Assembly: GCF_031143425.1 (NCBI RefSeq)
Contig: NC_090439.1
Location: forward strand, 637,857,465-637,921,464
From: Pleurodeles waltl
Taxonomy: Eukaryota; Chordata; Amphibia; Caudata; Salamandridae
Length of the DNA stretch: 64,000 bases
Reading direction: 5' to 3'
Shown: positions 11,001 through 22,910 of the stretch, piece after piece
Numbering within the stretch: the first letter of the stretch is position 1
Layout of the letters: the number at the start of each line of letters is the position of its first letter
The notes under the pieces: model-generated
The model's input: only the letters and a program-made list of their open reading frames with translations
Databases searched by the model: none
What the model was told of the DNA's origin: nothing
Translations under genes and position numbers: made by a program

Positions 11001-12454
11001 CATGATGCAAATAGTTGAGACATTAGATGAGTTGAAAGCCATACAGAACAATGTTCCAGAAGAGGAGCTTAGGGATTGGATAAGACATTGTTGCATTCAA
11101 AGGGAAGGTGAAATTTGGGTGACAGTAGAGGGGAAAGTAGTCTTGCCAAAAAGTTTGTTGACACAAATGGCTAGATACTATCATGGTCAAGCGCACATAG
11201 GGAGAGATGCAATGATCAGGAGTTTTAAACAGTTCTGGGACAATCCGAAATTCAGACAAGTGGCGGAGCTGGTTTGCCATAAGTTCATAATTTGCCAACA
11301 AATGAATGTCGGCAAAGGAACAATTGTCAACATGGGACATATAGGTATGGCGGGAGATCCATTCAGTAGAATGCAAATGGATTTATTGAGATGCCTGCAT
11401 GTGCTGGTTTGAAATAGGTGTTGGTGATTGTGTGCATTTTCAGTCACTGGACTGAGGCATATCCAACAAGGAGAAATTACAGTCTTACAGTAGCTAAATA
11501 GTATTTACGAGACCTAATTCCACTTTTTGGTTTTCTGATTTCAATTGAATCAGATAGAGGAACACACTTCAATAATGAAGTGATACAATTACTTTTTCTG
11601 CATTAAACATTCACCAGAGACTACATTGCAGTTATCGTCCAAAAGCTTCAGGTCTCGTAGAGCAAATGAATGGAACATTAAAATCACGATTGGCAAAAGT
11701 GTGTTCATCGACAAATTTAAAATGGCAAGATGCTTTACCACAAGTGCTAATGTAACTGAGAAGCACTCCTGATAAGAAGACTGGGTTGTCTCCAAATGAG
11801 ATTTTAATGGGGAGAGTGATGAGATTGCCAGCAATACCTGCAAATACACTTGTGAATATTACAGATGATATGGTGCTAGATTACTGCAAAATCCTGGCTG
11901 ATGTGGTTTGGTCTTTTTCTCATCAGGTGGAAGCCGCAACAGTACAACAAGCGCAAGGTCAAGGCCATAGATGGAGAGCTGGGGACTGGGTGTTTATATG
12001 GAAGCACGTAAGAAAGTCTTGTCTGGAGCCACGGTGGAAGGGACCTTATCACACTGTGCTCACTACGACGACAGCTGTGAAGTGTGCTGCTTTGCCGAAT
12101 TGGGTGCATGCGAGCCATACGAGAAAAGTGCATGATCCAAAAGAAAGAGAAGAGGAACTGTTGAGATTACCAACAGTTGAAAACATTGGGAACAAAGAGA
12201 AAGAAAGTGAGCAAAATGATGAAAATGACAGAGGTGTGCCTACTCCTATAACAGACGAAAAAGAGCAGAATACTGAAGAAGCTGAGCAAGCTGCAAAAGG
12301 AGTAAAAGAATCAGTCACAAAAGAAAAGGAAAAGGCTGATTTTGATCTGAGGAGGGTGACATTGAAAAAGGGTAAATCAGAAGAATCACCAAAAGAAAGA
12401 TCTGCTCAGAAGAGGGTGGACCACAGAAGCAGGTGGTTTGACATACCAAGCTGA
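11001..12454 (+). pseudogene. pol: retroviral integrase
   Basis: N-terminal zinc-binding region: H-X3-H at 11,182-11,196 followed by two Cys at 11,275 and 11,293, which are five residues apart instead of the usual two. The core carries MQMDLL (first Asp, about 11,380), ESDRGTHF (second Asp, about 11,550) and SGLVEQMNGTLK (Glu, about 11,655), but in three frames with stops. The C-terminal half (11,786-12,454) is open and includes WKGPYH, the GPY/F-type module of gammaretroviral and gypsy integrases, then a charged Lys/Glu tail. Confidence 0.85.
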
Positions 12455-13099
12455 AGAAAGGACAGACCCTATTGGGAAAGGAATTGAGGGTAGTCCCACC
12501 CAAGTGGGTTATACTCTTCCTGAACTAGTTGCGGGGATGTCAGAAGAAAAAGGTCCAAAGGCAAGTTAAGACTCAATATTGAGAAGATTGTTAATGAAAA
12601 AGACATTGAAAGGAGACAATTGGCCAGAGAAAGGTTTGAAGAGTGGAAGGGTCAATGTAGTTCCAACGATTCAAGAGAAAAAGAATTAAATTAACGAGAA
12701 TATACTAATGAAGAAGAAGGTGAAAGTGGCAGAAAACGGAAAAGGAAAAGAGTTGTGAGCAAGAGATATGCAGGACCTGAATGGGCATATATAAATACAA
12801 ATGATTGATAGGAAGAATTTTTGAGCTATTGTTTTGACAGAGACATTGAAAATGTTTGCTTCGGCATCTGAATACTGCAAGAAAAGACTTTGGGAAAATT
12901 AAATGAAAAGTCATGCTTAAAAGTACATATTCATGATATAAATAACAATACTTACTAGAATAGACAAATAGATAACTGGATTTGACAAGCTGCTATATTG
13001 GAATTGACAAGGAGACGGTCCAAGAGCAAATGAATTACTGAAAAATAAAGAAATTGGTATTTTTTTTTAAAGATTTTTTTTTTTTTTTATTTAGAAAAT
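12455..13099 (+). other. pol-env junction of the retrovirus
   Basis: Lys/Glu-rich coding remnants without a recognisable domain, ending in a T-rich tract at 13,061-13,091. A subgenomic splice acceptor for env would be expected here; I cannot place it. Confidence 0.4.
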
Positions 13100-14735
13100 A
13101 TGTGTAACTCACATAACCAAAACAGTAGAATTAGTTGTTGTAAAGTGTTAAGTATGGGATTGGCGGTAGTGAGTGTGTTAATATGTTTATTGTTGTTTGT
13201 AGGAGTGCCTGTTTATGAGATGGATGGAGCCAACCAGACTATGAAAATGGATAGTTTTTAGATTTGACTGATAAGTCCCTAACAAAAGATACATTTAGAA
13301 TATATGTCAAATACTTACACGAAGAGAAAGAGCTATCGCTTATTGCATGAGTATTTTGAGGTGATGGACGCAAAAGGTTGTTATGTATGCACACAGATTC
13401 CGACTTTAGTGGAAGAAGGAACTACTTATCATAGTCTGCCTGTAACTTACGCTATAAGTTGTAGTCTTTTGCTAACGTGTTTCTATAATCAAGAATATAT
13501 TCAGTATTTCTATTCAAACTATGACATAACATTGTCATTTGTACCTGTCATAGGTTTTTTTAATAGAATAGCTAAAGAAAATAACATAGTAATTATGAGA
13601 GATTCGTTGAGCCTACTTTCACTTTTGGAACAGCTTTTGCTCACCAAAATAATTTAGTGTTTACTAACACCTGTAGAAAATAAATTCTTAGATAACACAG
13701 AAGATAGAAGAAGAGAAATAAAGGCAAAGATAGATAAGGGAATAATAAGTAGAAAACCTGCAGAAGATTATGCTTATACTGACATTAGTAAACAAGGAAA
13801 ACCAACAGTAGATGCTGAACATGTAGGAAGACTTTGTAGACATAGACCTTGGAGTAAGAATGATAGAGTGTTTGTTAGAAAGAGTGAATGTAGATATGTT
13901 TTTATATTCAGGAGTAAGTGGGATTTTATAATGAATGGACAGGACCCCCGGTCACTGGGATTTATTATATTTGTGAGAGAAATGCATATTACCGTCTTCC
14001 CAGAGGATGGTATGGAACATGTTATGTGGAAACAGTCTTTCCGAAAATCTATCTGTTGGAAGACTTGAGTAAGATTCCTGCAACGATGAAATTTCAAATG
14101 AGACACAAGCGAGAATCAATTTCTAGCATTGTGGGAGACATTTTGAAGGCTATAATTCCTTCAGTGGGAGTAGTCTTGAATTCAATCAAAATACAGAAGT
14201 TGTCTACAATAGAAGATAACATGGTGACAAGATATTCTGGAGCTATCATTCCTCTAGACACAGAACTGGCTGCTACAAGTGCTATGGCACTTCAGAACCG
14301 TCTTGCGTAGACATACTTTTGGCGAAAGAGGGTGGAGTTTGTAAATTACTTGGTACAAATCACTGTTGTTCATTTATACCTGACAAGTCAGGTAAAGTTA
14401 GGGAGCTGATTAAAAATGTAACCAATACTAATAGAGAAGATTTAAAATAACTAACAGAAACTACAATTTGGGAAAAAGCTGGCAAAGGGATTAAAACTGT
14501 GGGAAATTGGTTTAGCAATGCGGGGAGAAATATTATTTTGACAATGGCAAAATGGGTGTCAATAATTGTAATTTGTCTAATTGGAATTTGGGGAACATAT
14601 AAAATGATAAAATGTGTTAAGAGAAGAAAATTGGAAAATAATAGAACAAATTTTGAAACTCAAATGAATAAATTCTACAGAGAAAATAAAAAAAGAAAGA
14701 AAAACAATGTGAAAATAAATGAGAATAAGTTTTGA
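13100..14735 (+). pseudogene. env: retroviral envelope (SU and TM)
   Basis: The ATG at 13,100 opens a frame with a hydrophobic stretch (MGLAVVSVLICLLLFVGV, from 13,154), a likely signal peptide. An in-frame TAG lies at 13,259. The surface half contains a CYVC (CXXC) at 13,379-13,390. RHKR at 14,101-14,112 fits a furin site and is followed by a hydrophobic, fusion-peptide-like stretch. After a one-base frame change near 14,306 the TM ectodomain shows C-X7-CC (CKLLGTNHCC, 14,340-14,369), a stop at about 14,448, then a membrane span (WVSIIVICLIGIWGTY) and a short basic tail. CXXC plus a cysteine pair is the gamma-type arrangement. Not functional. Confidence 0.85.
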
Positions 14736-14855
14736 AATTGATGATAATAAATGAATTTATTACAGATTGACGTGATTACATAAATAGTCATCAGAGGAGG
14801 AATTGTGATAGTGTGAATTTTTTAATATGTTTAATAATGATTTTGGGGTAACTAA

Positions 14856-14923
14856 GGGCCAGAGGTAGCAAGCAGTTTTGCCCATTCTGTGTCTATGGGA
14901 AAATGTGTTCGTACATATGGCCC
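14856..14923. mobile_element. 68-bp MITE, copy 1
   Basis: GGGCC...GGCCC ends with a 3-bp duplication TAA (14,853-14,855 and 14,924-14,926). The interior (CCCATTCTGTGTCTATGGG) is the reverse complement of the 68-bp element at 44,819-44,886. A TNA duplication and GGGCC ends fit a Harbinger-type origin. Confidence 0.8.
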
Positions 14924-14926
14924 TAA

Positions 14927-15446
14927 ATGTGTAATGAATTAACGTGTAAAACAGGTGACTTTTGAAAATGGTTGCCACAGTTTGTTTTCTGTTCCTAACT
15001 GAGCAAATTTCTAACTAAATGTTGTGGTTATTTTCCATAATTCAATTCTTACATGAAAGTGTATTCGAAGTTTGAGTAGATGTGTCCACAGCTACCTCTA
15101 GTGGGTTGCTGCATTATGTCTTACAAGGTCATGTTTTAACCAAGCATTGAATAATTTGAATTTCTATTGTTTGAGAATGTTACTAATACTTGGTTTTTCC
15201 TCGAGGATGGAAGTGAAGTGGATACAGTAAAAGTTTCTTCCTGGGAAGAGGTGTTTTGAAAGGCGATGAATCAATTGAGCTACAGACGAGACGGAAGAGG
15301 AAAATATATTGACGAAGAAAATGTTCTAGTTAATGTAGAATTGTCGTATTTAGGTTATCAATTTAGTTGTTGATTGGCTGAAGCATAACTACCCCATAGA
15401 CTGACCAATCATAAGCTTTTTAGGATTTAGTATAACAACCTAGGTA
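14927..15446 (+). other. env-3' LTR spacer with possible polypurine tract and upstream U3
   Basis: Non-coding. CGGAAGAGGAAAA at 15,292-15,304 is the best polypurine tract candidate; if correct the 3' LTR starts near 15,309-15,321 and 15,309-15,446 is the part of U3 missing from the 5' LTR. This stretch has a CCAATC-type box in inverse orientation (GATTGG, 15,373). Confidence 0.4.
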
Positions 15447-16267
15447 GGATTCTCTAGAGAGGAGAGACAGATGAAGCAGACGATGATCAGATTTTAACTA
15501 AAGTGCAGATGAGATGAGATGAGAGCAGAGTGATATCAGTGTTCCTCTAGCAGTGTGGATTTAGCTGTGGTTAGGCCCAAATCTTCTGAAGACATAACTG
15601 ATGGTGTCCCCTAGCTGATGTAAACTGCTTGTTGCTACTCTTACTATTGGTAATGTATGTCATTGTAATGTTATATGTGTCTCTTTTGCTTTCCAGGTAC
15701 AGCTGCAATTTATGATCTGAATGCTGCATATTAAGATTTTTTTTATTAACCCGACTTAGAAGAGTTTTTCTAAATTTGTGTTACTAAATTCATTTCACTT
15801 GAAGCCCAACATGTTGATGCTCATTCGTGGTTAGTGAGGCAATTAATTTGAAATGCTCATGACTTATTTTGACATCTTTTGAAGTTGTACTAATGTATAC
15901 TTTGCCATTATTACCCGTTTTGGTATTATTAATAAGTATAATTCTTTTGGAGATTACTTGTTTGGTTTTCTTAATCAAATTGAGATATATAAGACGTTCT
16001 AATCAACCATTATTAATCCTATATGCTTATCATTTGTTTTTGACAGTTATTTTTGTGACATTAGCATTGTTAATCTAGGGAACTACATTTTATAATTCTT
16101 CTTAATAAACTGGTGTGGTAATTGAGTGAGGTTTAATATCATGGATTGTGTTGCTCACATTACTCATTGATGACATCTCTTCAAACCTATGTCGCTTCGA
16201 TCCATCGTCCTCTAGTGCAGAATCCACTATTCAGTGTAAATAATAGCTAGGATTCTGTGGCGCTGCA
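15447..16267 (+). repeat. 3' LTR (matched part)
   Basis: Aligns throughout with 3,890-4,723. TATATAAG at 15,985-15,992 and AATAAA at 16,104-16,109. Lacks 13 nt (GATTATTGTGGAT) present in the 5' copy. Beyond GCTGCA at 16,267 the sequence is unrelated to the retroviral leader. Confidence 0.9.
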
Positions 16268-16739
16268 GCACATGTTTGCCGCCGGTGCTGCCTTGTTAAG
16301 CAAAAGCTGCTGTGAGGCAGCAAGAGTAGGAGGTCCAGGCCTGGCTAAACATGATCAAATGTGCACATGCGTGTGCACCTGAGTGAGGGCTGCTCAGGGA
16401 GGATTCCTGGCATGTGCACCTCAACAAATGCACATAAGTAGCCTGGTGCAGAAGGGACCATGCAGGGTGGTGATCTGGAGTATATCTTATGAGGTAGGTC
16501 TACACATGTGAGGCACAGTCAGTGTGCTTTACCGTTTTCACTCTAGTGGCACATCATTATATGCCAATGGGAACGGCTGGTGTAGGGTGCATCTCCTGTT
16601 CCCTAGGGTCCACAGACTCCAGAGTCGCACTAATGTGCATTGTAACCTGTTTGAAAAGAATAATGCAGTATCTCAGTGCAGGTCTCATCACCTTCAGCAG
16701 TCACTGCCCACACCATGAGAAAGGGACAGGTGGCGTTAA
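16268..16739. other. non-coding, nothing recognised
   Basis: Flank of the retrovirus. No supported reading frame or repeat. Confidence 0.4.
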
Positions 16740-17190
16740 GGGGCGCGGGGGGGAGCTGGTGGGTGTAAAAATTAAATTTAAAAAACCCACTTACCTCCTC
16801 TGTCGCACCACTCCTCTCTTCCATCGCTGCTGCAGGCACAGGCTCCCAGCCTGCCTTGCGGCCAATCCTGACGCTGCTCAAAGCAGTGTCAGGATTGGCT
16901 AGGAGTGCCCAACCAGGGCACTCCCAGGCAGACTGGGAGCCTGTACAGGCTCTGAGAGAGCCTTGTGCGCATGTGTGTTTGGCTGGCCTGAGACAGCTAG
17001 CCAAACACACATGCGTTCTGAGGGGGAGTGCTGAGCATTCCCCCTCACTCCTCGTCACCCCTGTGGCCCCGCCCCTTCATAGGGAAACAATAATAAACTC
17101 TGTTTATTATCGTTTCCTTGTAAAGGTTTGCAGCTGCTGCTGCTGGCAGGAGGGAGGCGCTCCTCCGCCCTAATGGAGGAGCCGCCCCTG
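16740..17190. mobile_element. hAT-like palindromic element (right end defined)
   Basis: Right end GGAGGAGCCGCCCCTG gives a CAGGGGCGGC-type terminus. The interior is a chain of hairpins: GCCAATCCTGACGCTG against CAGTGTCAGGATTGGC, GGGAGCC/GGCTCCC, and GGCTAGC-type arms with TGTGTTTGGCTGGC against GCTAGCCAAACACACA, AACAATAATAAACT against TTTATTATCGTTTCC. The left end and target duplication are not clear. CACTTACCT at about 16,788 reads AGGTAAGTG on the minus strand. Confidence 0.6.
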
Positions 17191-18039
17191 GCCTTGGGAC
17201 CCCATGGGTGATTAGCCATGCTTTAGAAATTATTGATTGATTGATAGGTTACAAAAGCATATTTCTACAACTTATGGGTCATCCAGGAATGTCATCTTTC
17301 TCTGACTCAGCTCAGGATTAGGGACAATTACTGCTCTTTTCAGCTGCCCGAGCAGGCCCATGCATCAATCAGCCAGCTGTTGTTCCGAGCCACGTAATAG
17401 GCTTGAGAGGCCCTGGAAGGAATGTCAGGGGGGAGGAGCCGAAACTCTCAGAGCACATGTGGCAACTAACTTCTGGACGCTGTCATTTTGAGCTATCCCA
17501 GAAGACGGTGCAGGAAGGTTGGGACAGGGGTGGAGAAGTGATGTGGCACATCTGGATAGGATAGAGGTGCAGCCCTGCTAGACACTTCGGCCCCCACTTA
17601 AAAGGTCTTGCACAGGGGAGGGCTCTCTCTCTCTTGGCAGTGTTCCCTGCAGGACACTGGGACTGAAGATGGGCATCATGGACAACTGGAAGGAAGAACC
17701 CCTTGACTGCCCACTGGGGCAAGGGCTTTGCCCCTGAATGACTTCAGACCAAGAGAGGCGCATACCAGGGCCAGGTAATGTGGTCCCCTTAAATCCCATA
17801 AAGGGTCAGTTGGGGGAAAGACTGGACCCTGGTGCAAGGACAGCACACTGCCCAGAAGAGAAGAAGGCTTCCAAATGAAAGTCTGGCAGAGGGAGTCAGT
17901 GGGACTGGCTCCCTACTGAGGTGGGAACTGTCTAGGCCAGGAGGCCAAAGGAAAGTGCTCCTGGTGGCAAGGGCTCACCACCAGGAGTGAAATGAGCCAA
18001 AGGTCATCAAAAATGGCCCAACAGAACTTTCCCTGGTTG
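17191..18039. other. non-coding, nothing recognised
   Basis: GC-richer than its surroundings; short frames on both strands without domains. Confidence 0.35.
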
Positions 18040-18520
18040 ATGACAAAGCGTGTGGGGCTCCGCCACAACCAAGGATGTGCGTCTGGGGTGGGCCAGAGCA
18101 TGGGGGCTGACCCCCACAAAGAATGGAGCTAGGGAGCGCCGCTCCGCATCCCCAGGAAGAAGAGGCTGCATGAAGTGTAAGTGAAAGTCCTGGACCCCCT
18201 CCCGTGGCCCTCGCTGAGATGCCAAGTCGGGGATACTGTTGCGCCCCCGTGAAAATAGAAATAGGCACCCCAGACCTCATTCCAAGCCCCACAGGGAAGC
18301 AAAAATTAGGGAACGCAATAAAGATAGCAGGAAGGGGCCCCGGACCCCAATCCGTGGCCCCATAGAGAAATGAAGCCGGGGAAGCCATTGTGCCCCCTGT
18401 GAAGATGCCCGCTGGCTGTGGGAGGGGCCGGAGGCCAAAGATGAAGTCAGGGAGCGCAGTCGTGCTCCCCATGAACAAGGAGGGGGGCCCCAGTCCCTAT
18501 CCTGGGGGCCCTGATGGTCT
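18040..18520. repeat. degenerate GC-rich tandem repeat, about 70-80 bp
   Basis: A motif of the form GGACCCC..TCCGTGGCCCC..GAAG..GGGGA.GC..GTGCCCCC recurs at roughly 18,201, 18,281, 18,351, 18,431 and 18,505. Copies are diverged and the edges blurred. Overlapping frames on both strands are side effects of the composition. Confidence 0.5.
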
Positions 18521-19448
18521 GAAAGAGGAGGGTGGAGTGCTGCTGCACTTCCCCAGGTGGCCTGTCCGGCCACAGCTTCACACACATCTGCCCACAGGAG
18601 TGGGCAGACACCAATTGAAGGTCCAGATCCTGGTGCAGCACAGGAAGTTCCTGCCCGTGGAGGGCGCCAGCGGGAGCAGCCTGGGAGTGGGCTCCCGCAC
18701 TGCTTCCAAATGAAGAACTCACATTGTGTTGGGAGGTGTCCGGATGGGACCTGGAAGCCCAGGGCAGTGAACAAGACCCTGGCAGCAATGCTGCCCTCTC
18801 CAGCTCAGCGGAGAGCTGTTCATTAAATATGCACGCTCCGACGAAGAGCACCAAAGAATGCATTGAGGTCCATCATGTTGGCCCTAGGAAGGGCTCTTTC
18901 TCAGCTTGTGGTGGCCCCAGGCAGATAGGGTCACCACCAACAGAAAGCCAATGGAAAGGGGGGGGGGCTACAGGAGCAGCCCAGCCTCCCCACACAAGAT
19001 GTTTTGTGTCCCCACCCTAGGTTGGGTGGGACTTGAAAATGATAACCCTTCCAGGGTTCTAGCATGTTTTTAATCAAATCCTACCTGGAACTTTTGTTTC
19101 AGGGTAATGGAACTGTGCCCTCTAGGGGCAAAGCTCATGGCTGCAGTTTCTGTGGTCTGAATTGTGATAACAGGATTGTTATAATGGTGAACAACCTCTA
19201 GGAGTGAAAGGCTGTGTTTACAAGTGTTTTTACAGTAATAAAGTCCCTTAGGCACTATAGTTAAAATGGTAGCACGTTATGCTAAATGTGTTTTAAAATG
19301 TAAAGATACCCTCTAGGGGTGAAGGATGGTATTACATCATGATTAACTGCCAAGTGATGTTCTTTAGGGACTGTGTCAACTCTGCATCATTTTTTTGCTT
19401 AGACATGTTCCTTGTTGATGTTTGCTTGAGTAATGAAGCAAAAAGAAC
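18521..19448. other. non-coding, nothing recognised
   Basis: No gene supported. From about 19,020 the base composition returns to AT-rich. Confidence 0.35.
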
Positions 19449-19680
19449 AGTTGATGGACGGAATGTAGAACAAATCAAACATTCACCCCCAGTCACAGAT
19501 CTGGGTTTAATCCATCATTTTTTTTGCTCACCATGCCATTCCAGTTTGGACCCAGTCATATGCAAATCAGTCTTGACCCTGTCCAGCTCGAACTGCCAGA
19601 CCAGGTCCTCCCTGGACCAGAAACAAGCATCCTGGGACCGGTTTCAGGGTATCACCCCTCTTCAGCCAGGCTAGCTTTGT
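19449..19680 (+). repeat. dispersed repeat R, copy 1
   Basis: Begins GATGGACGGAATG and contains CATATGCAAATCAGTCTTG and CCTCCCTGGACCAGAAACA, ending near CAGCCAGGCTAGCTT. The same sequence order is at 29,792-30,025 and, inverted, at about 30,165-30,320. No coding potential; class not determined. Confidence 0.75.
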
Positions 19681-20406
19681 GTGCTTGGTTATTACAAGCC
19701 CACATCACCTCCCTTGAGTAAGCCTTGGTCTGCTCTGCAAAGCTACCCTATGAGAGTCAAGCACTACAATCGGTTGTTTGGTTGCTAGTTCTTTCCTATG
19801 GACCTAATTTAGAGATCTTATCTTCATACAAGGCCTGGCAAAGCCTTGATCTAGACTTTGACATTTCCAAATAGCTGCAATACTGTTTATTTCAGGAAAA
19901 ATGGGGCACAGTGCAGTTTAAAGCTGGGAAAGCTTGTGTCCATACCCCCATCCCAGGGAAATTTTGATGTTGGGAAAAATAGTTTCCTTGGCCCTTTTTC
20001 CAAAACTTACACAAAACTTTTCAATGTATATTTTCTGTGAGAAGTTCAGGCATTCCATGCAGAACTAAAAAACAACTTTGAAGTGCATAAAACATCTACA
20101 GAACAATAACCACCTGTAGAGATTAAACACACACCTACTGTATATGTCCATTGACTCTGAGGTTATTAGTAGATATTGGTTGTAATCATCTTTTCTTATT
20201 GATATTCGTATTTATCATGACTTCTCGGAAAGCATGTAGATGTGTTTCTACCAATTTGGCACACTAGGAGGAGAACATCTTAGAGGATGTCAGCCAAAAT
20301 ATTATGCAAAGGAGTAAGTTTAATGAATGTCATACTTGCATTTCTAATACCAAAACGGAATAGTTGTTTTTCGCAGAGTTCATCTGTAATACACTTTAAA
20401 ATCTAT
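19681..20406. other. non-coding, nothing recognised
   Basis: AT-rich, no domain-bearing frame. Confidence 0.4.
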
Positions 20407-20577
20407 AGGCCTGATTTAGATCATGGCGTGGGGAATATTCCTTCACAAACGTGATGGCTATCCCGTCCGCCATATTACGATCCCAATAGGAATATAGAAT
20501 GGGATCGTAATATGGCAGACAGGATATCCGTCACGTTTGCTGGAGTATTCCCCGCTACCAAGATCTAAATCAGGCCG
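20407..20577. mobile_element. 171-bp palindromic MITE, copy 1
   Basis: The two halves are near reverse complements (GGCCTGATTTAGATC...GATCTAAATCAGGCC; GGGATCGTAATATGGC in the right half against GCCATATTACGATCCC in the left). Flanked by TAT (20,404-20,406 and 20,578-20,580). Same length and same GGGCCTGATTA-type ends as the element at 42,838-43,008. A 3-bp T-A duplication fits Harbinger. Confidence 0.85.
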
Positions 20578-20580
20578 TAT

Positions 20581-22113
20581 GTGTCTACTACTTTCAGGTG
20601 TTGTTGGGCCTAATGAACTAAAGGAAAGTTACGCTTGCCCATTCTATTGTTAGGAAAGAGCATTGCTTACATTTCAGGGTCCCATTCTGCCAATGTGCTA
20701 TTCATGTGACACTTATTAAATACACATTATTTTACATGTAGTAGGAAACTTTCATACTTCCAACAGTGTTATTAAGTAAAGGTTATCTATCTGAGGAAAC
20801 TTTAGATGCGCCCAATAACCTTGTGAATATTGCACTGGGAAAGCAGTAAGGTTTGTTGGTAACTCAAAACTTAATTTATAACTAAAAACTTGTGTAACAT
20901 ATTTTTCAAGGGTACTATAGAGTTCGGTTAGGTTTTCAATCACTCAGCTTTTTCAGTCAGCCATGGCAGTTATTATTCTAAGCTATTGCTGTTTGTAAAT
21001 AATCTTTGTTGCTTCATAAATTGTGTCTGCGAAAAGACATGGTTGCTTTTATCCAAACTGCAGTCACAATTTGATGTCTACTGATAAACTTTCATATCAA
21101 TGTTGTTAAAATTGTGGGGGTTTCCTGCTTGCACTAAGTAAGCGAGTGTGAAGAGAACTAAGACATCCTAGTTTCTCAAGTTAAAACATTTCCTTATGCT
21201 ATTTGTCTAATTCTAAAAGTACAAACATCAACAGCATAGCACCCAGTTCTTCCAGCAAATCAAAGGAAATTGACGAATATCTGTGTTACTTTAGGAAATT
21301 AGTCCTGTGAATTTGGATTTATATATGTGACAAAAAGTACGCCCAATAAACAGCGCAAACTAGCATTTGCCAAGAGTAAATTACTCTGACCTCTTTTATG
21401 CATCGGTCCAGACGGACTCAACTCCATTCCAAGTTATAAATCTGAACATATTTGTGCTGTCAAATTATTATTGTGAAGAATGTTGACTATTCAGTGTCAC
21501 TTCTACACAGGGTTGCTTGTCCTGGAAAATACCTGATTTCAAAGTATTAGGTTGAAGGGTAGCAACATTGATGATAATGATTCTGGAATGTCATAAACGC
21601 TACCCCTACATGGAGCAGTAACAATTGATAATGTTTGCCTTCCACTAAATGTCTATGTTTACACCCAATACATTAATGTTTTTGTATATATTTGCTATGC
21701 TGTGCATTCTCACTCGTTTTACTATTACCTTACACTGTCTCATCTTTTCAGTTGGAACACCTGACCTTTTCTTTGTTATCCAACAAATTGTTTTTGTCTA
21801 TAGATTATGTCTTTGACTAATGAGAATTGATGAAGTATTTATTCGCATAATCCATTTGCCAAATATATTTTTTTAATGCAGGCTCTCATTAATTGTGACT
21901 TGAAATGCACTTTTTGACCTTTTAAGTGTGGAAATTATTCCCTGTGATTCGAGTCTATAGGGGAGTGTATGGATTAGCCTCTTTCCCTAATAAATATCAT
22001 AATAGTTTTTAAGTTCTTCACATCATAGGATGGGGAAAAGGAGAGGAGGAACGACCCAGTGGATAAGCAAAGGGCAGTCGGGGAACAAGGAATTCAAGGA
22101 CCAGTCGATGGGG
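20581..22113. other. non-coding, nothing recognised
   Basis: AT-rich; no supported gene or repeat. Confidence 0.4.
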
Positions 22114-22236
22114 GAGTCTTACTTACCTTAGGGCACGAGTTATAGTTACTTGAAATAACTTTAACTATAATAGCTGAATTTCTATGGTTGTGTACCTTCA
22201 AAATGTGATCCTAAATATAACATCCCTGTAACCTTT
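22114..22236. repeat. dispersed repeat T, copy 1 left part
   Basis: Contains CACGAGTTATAGTTACTTG, TAACTTTAACTATAATAGC and ATAACATCCCTGTAACCTTTG, the same order as at 23,655-23,790. It is interrupted at 22,237 and resumes after 22,703 (TTTCTATGTTTTT...ACTATAACATCCCTGTAATC). Carries ACTTACCT at about 22,126. Confidence 0.65.
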
Positions 22237-22703
22237 GGGGACAGATTTAAGAAGCCCTTAGAGCCACCTTGCGCCACATTAGCGGCATTTTTTTAATGCT
22301 AATGTGGCATTAGGTTGGCAAACACGCCACGCCATATTTACCAAGTGACACAATGCACGCATTGCACCACTTCGTAAACCCTTGCACCACATTATGCCTG
22401 CGCCAAGCATAATGTATGCAAAGGGGGCGTTCTGGAATTAAGAGGCCCAGACAAATGGCGAATCTATAAGATTCCACTGTGCCATTACTAGCATCATTTT
22501 TAACGTCTGCCTAAGGCAGGTGTGAAAATGAGGCTCCCATTGTTTTCAGTGAGCCTCTTTTTACTTCGCTAGTTCCCTAATGTGCACCATGGTACGCTGT
22601 ATCATAAATACAGTGCACACATGGTGGCTTTAGGGGGGCGCAAAGAGGCACAAGAAAATTGGCGCATCATAACATGATGAGCCACTTTTCATAAATTTGC
22701 CCC
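22237..22703. mobile_element. non-autonomous element S, copy 1, inserted in repeat T
   Basis: Ends GGGGACAGATTTAAGAA and (inverted) GGGGCAAATTTATGAA. The interior shares TTGCGCCACATTA, AAAATGAGGCTCCCATTG and GCAAAGAGGCACAAGAAAATTGG-like segments with the copy at 47,022-47,382. No reading frame. Class unassigned. Confidence 0.65.
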
Positions 22704-22910
22704 TTCGTTTTTAAAGGGAATTTCTATGTTTTTTTTTAAGTTCTATTTCCTAACTATAACATCCCTGTAATCTTTTTTTTTTTTTTTTCAGTGAAGTTCT
22801 ATGGTATTTTTTAAAAAAAAATATTTGTAGTTACTATATGTTAATCCAACCACCTCCCATACCAAGCCAAAACCCTAGAAACACCTTAACACCCAAAAAC
22901 CCACACCCAC
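22704..22910. repeat. dispersed repeat T, copy 1 right part
   Basis: Continuation of repeat T with T- and A-rich runs; the edge near 22,910 is approximate. Confidence 0.4.

Larger units (their letters stand above)
3890..16267 (+). mobile_element. endogenous retrovirus (LTR-gag-pro-pol-env-LTR)
   Basis: Two long direct repeats (3,890-4,723 and 15,447-16,267) bracket, in order, a matrix-like frame, a capsid, a DTG protease, an RT with YIDD, an RNase H, an integrase with a GPY/F-type C-terminus, and an Env with a CXXC in the surface half, a basic cleavage site, a fusion-peptide-like stretch, a C-X7-CC motif and a membrane anchor. This order and the GPY/F and Env features match gamma/epsilon-like vertebrate retroviruses. 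Every gene carries stops or frame changes, so this is a fossil copy. Two small DNA transposons (6,963-about 7,240 and 14,856-14,923) are inserted in it. The 5' LTR appears shortened at its left edge. Confidence 0.93.

Noticed and set aside
16856..17173. Plus-strand frame over 16.9-17.2 kb
   Set aside because: Lies across the inverted arms of a hAT-like element; mirrored on the minus strand.
18390..18863. Overlapping frames of 100-165 codons on both strands near 18.3-18.9 kb
   Set aside because: High GC lowers stop density; no domain, and the area is a degenerate tandem repeat.
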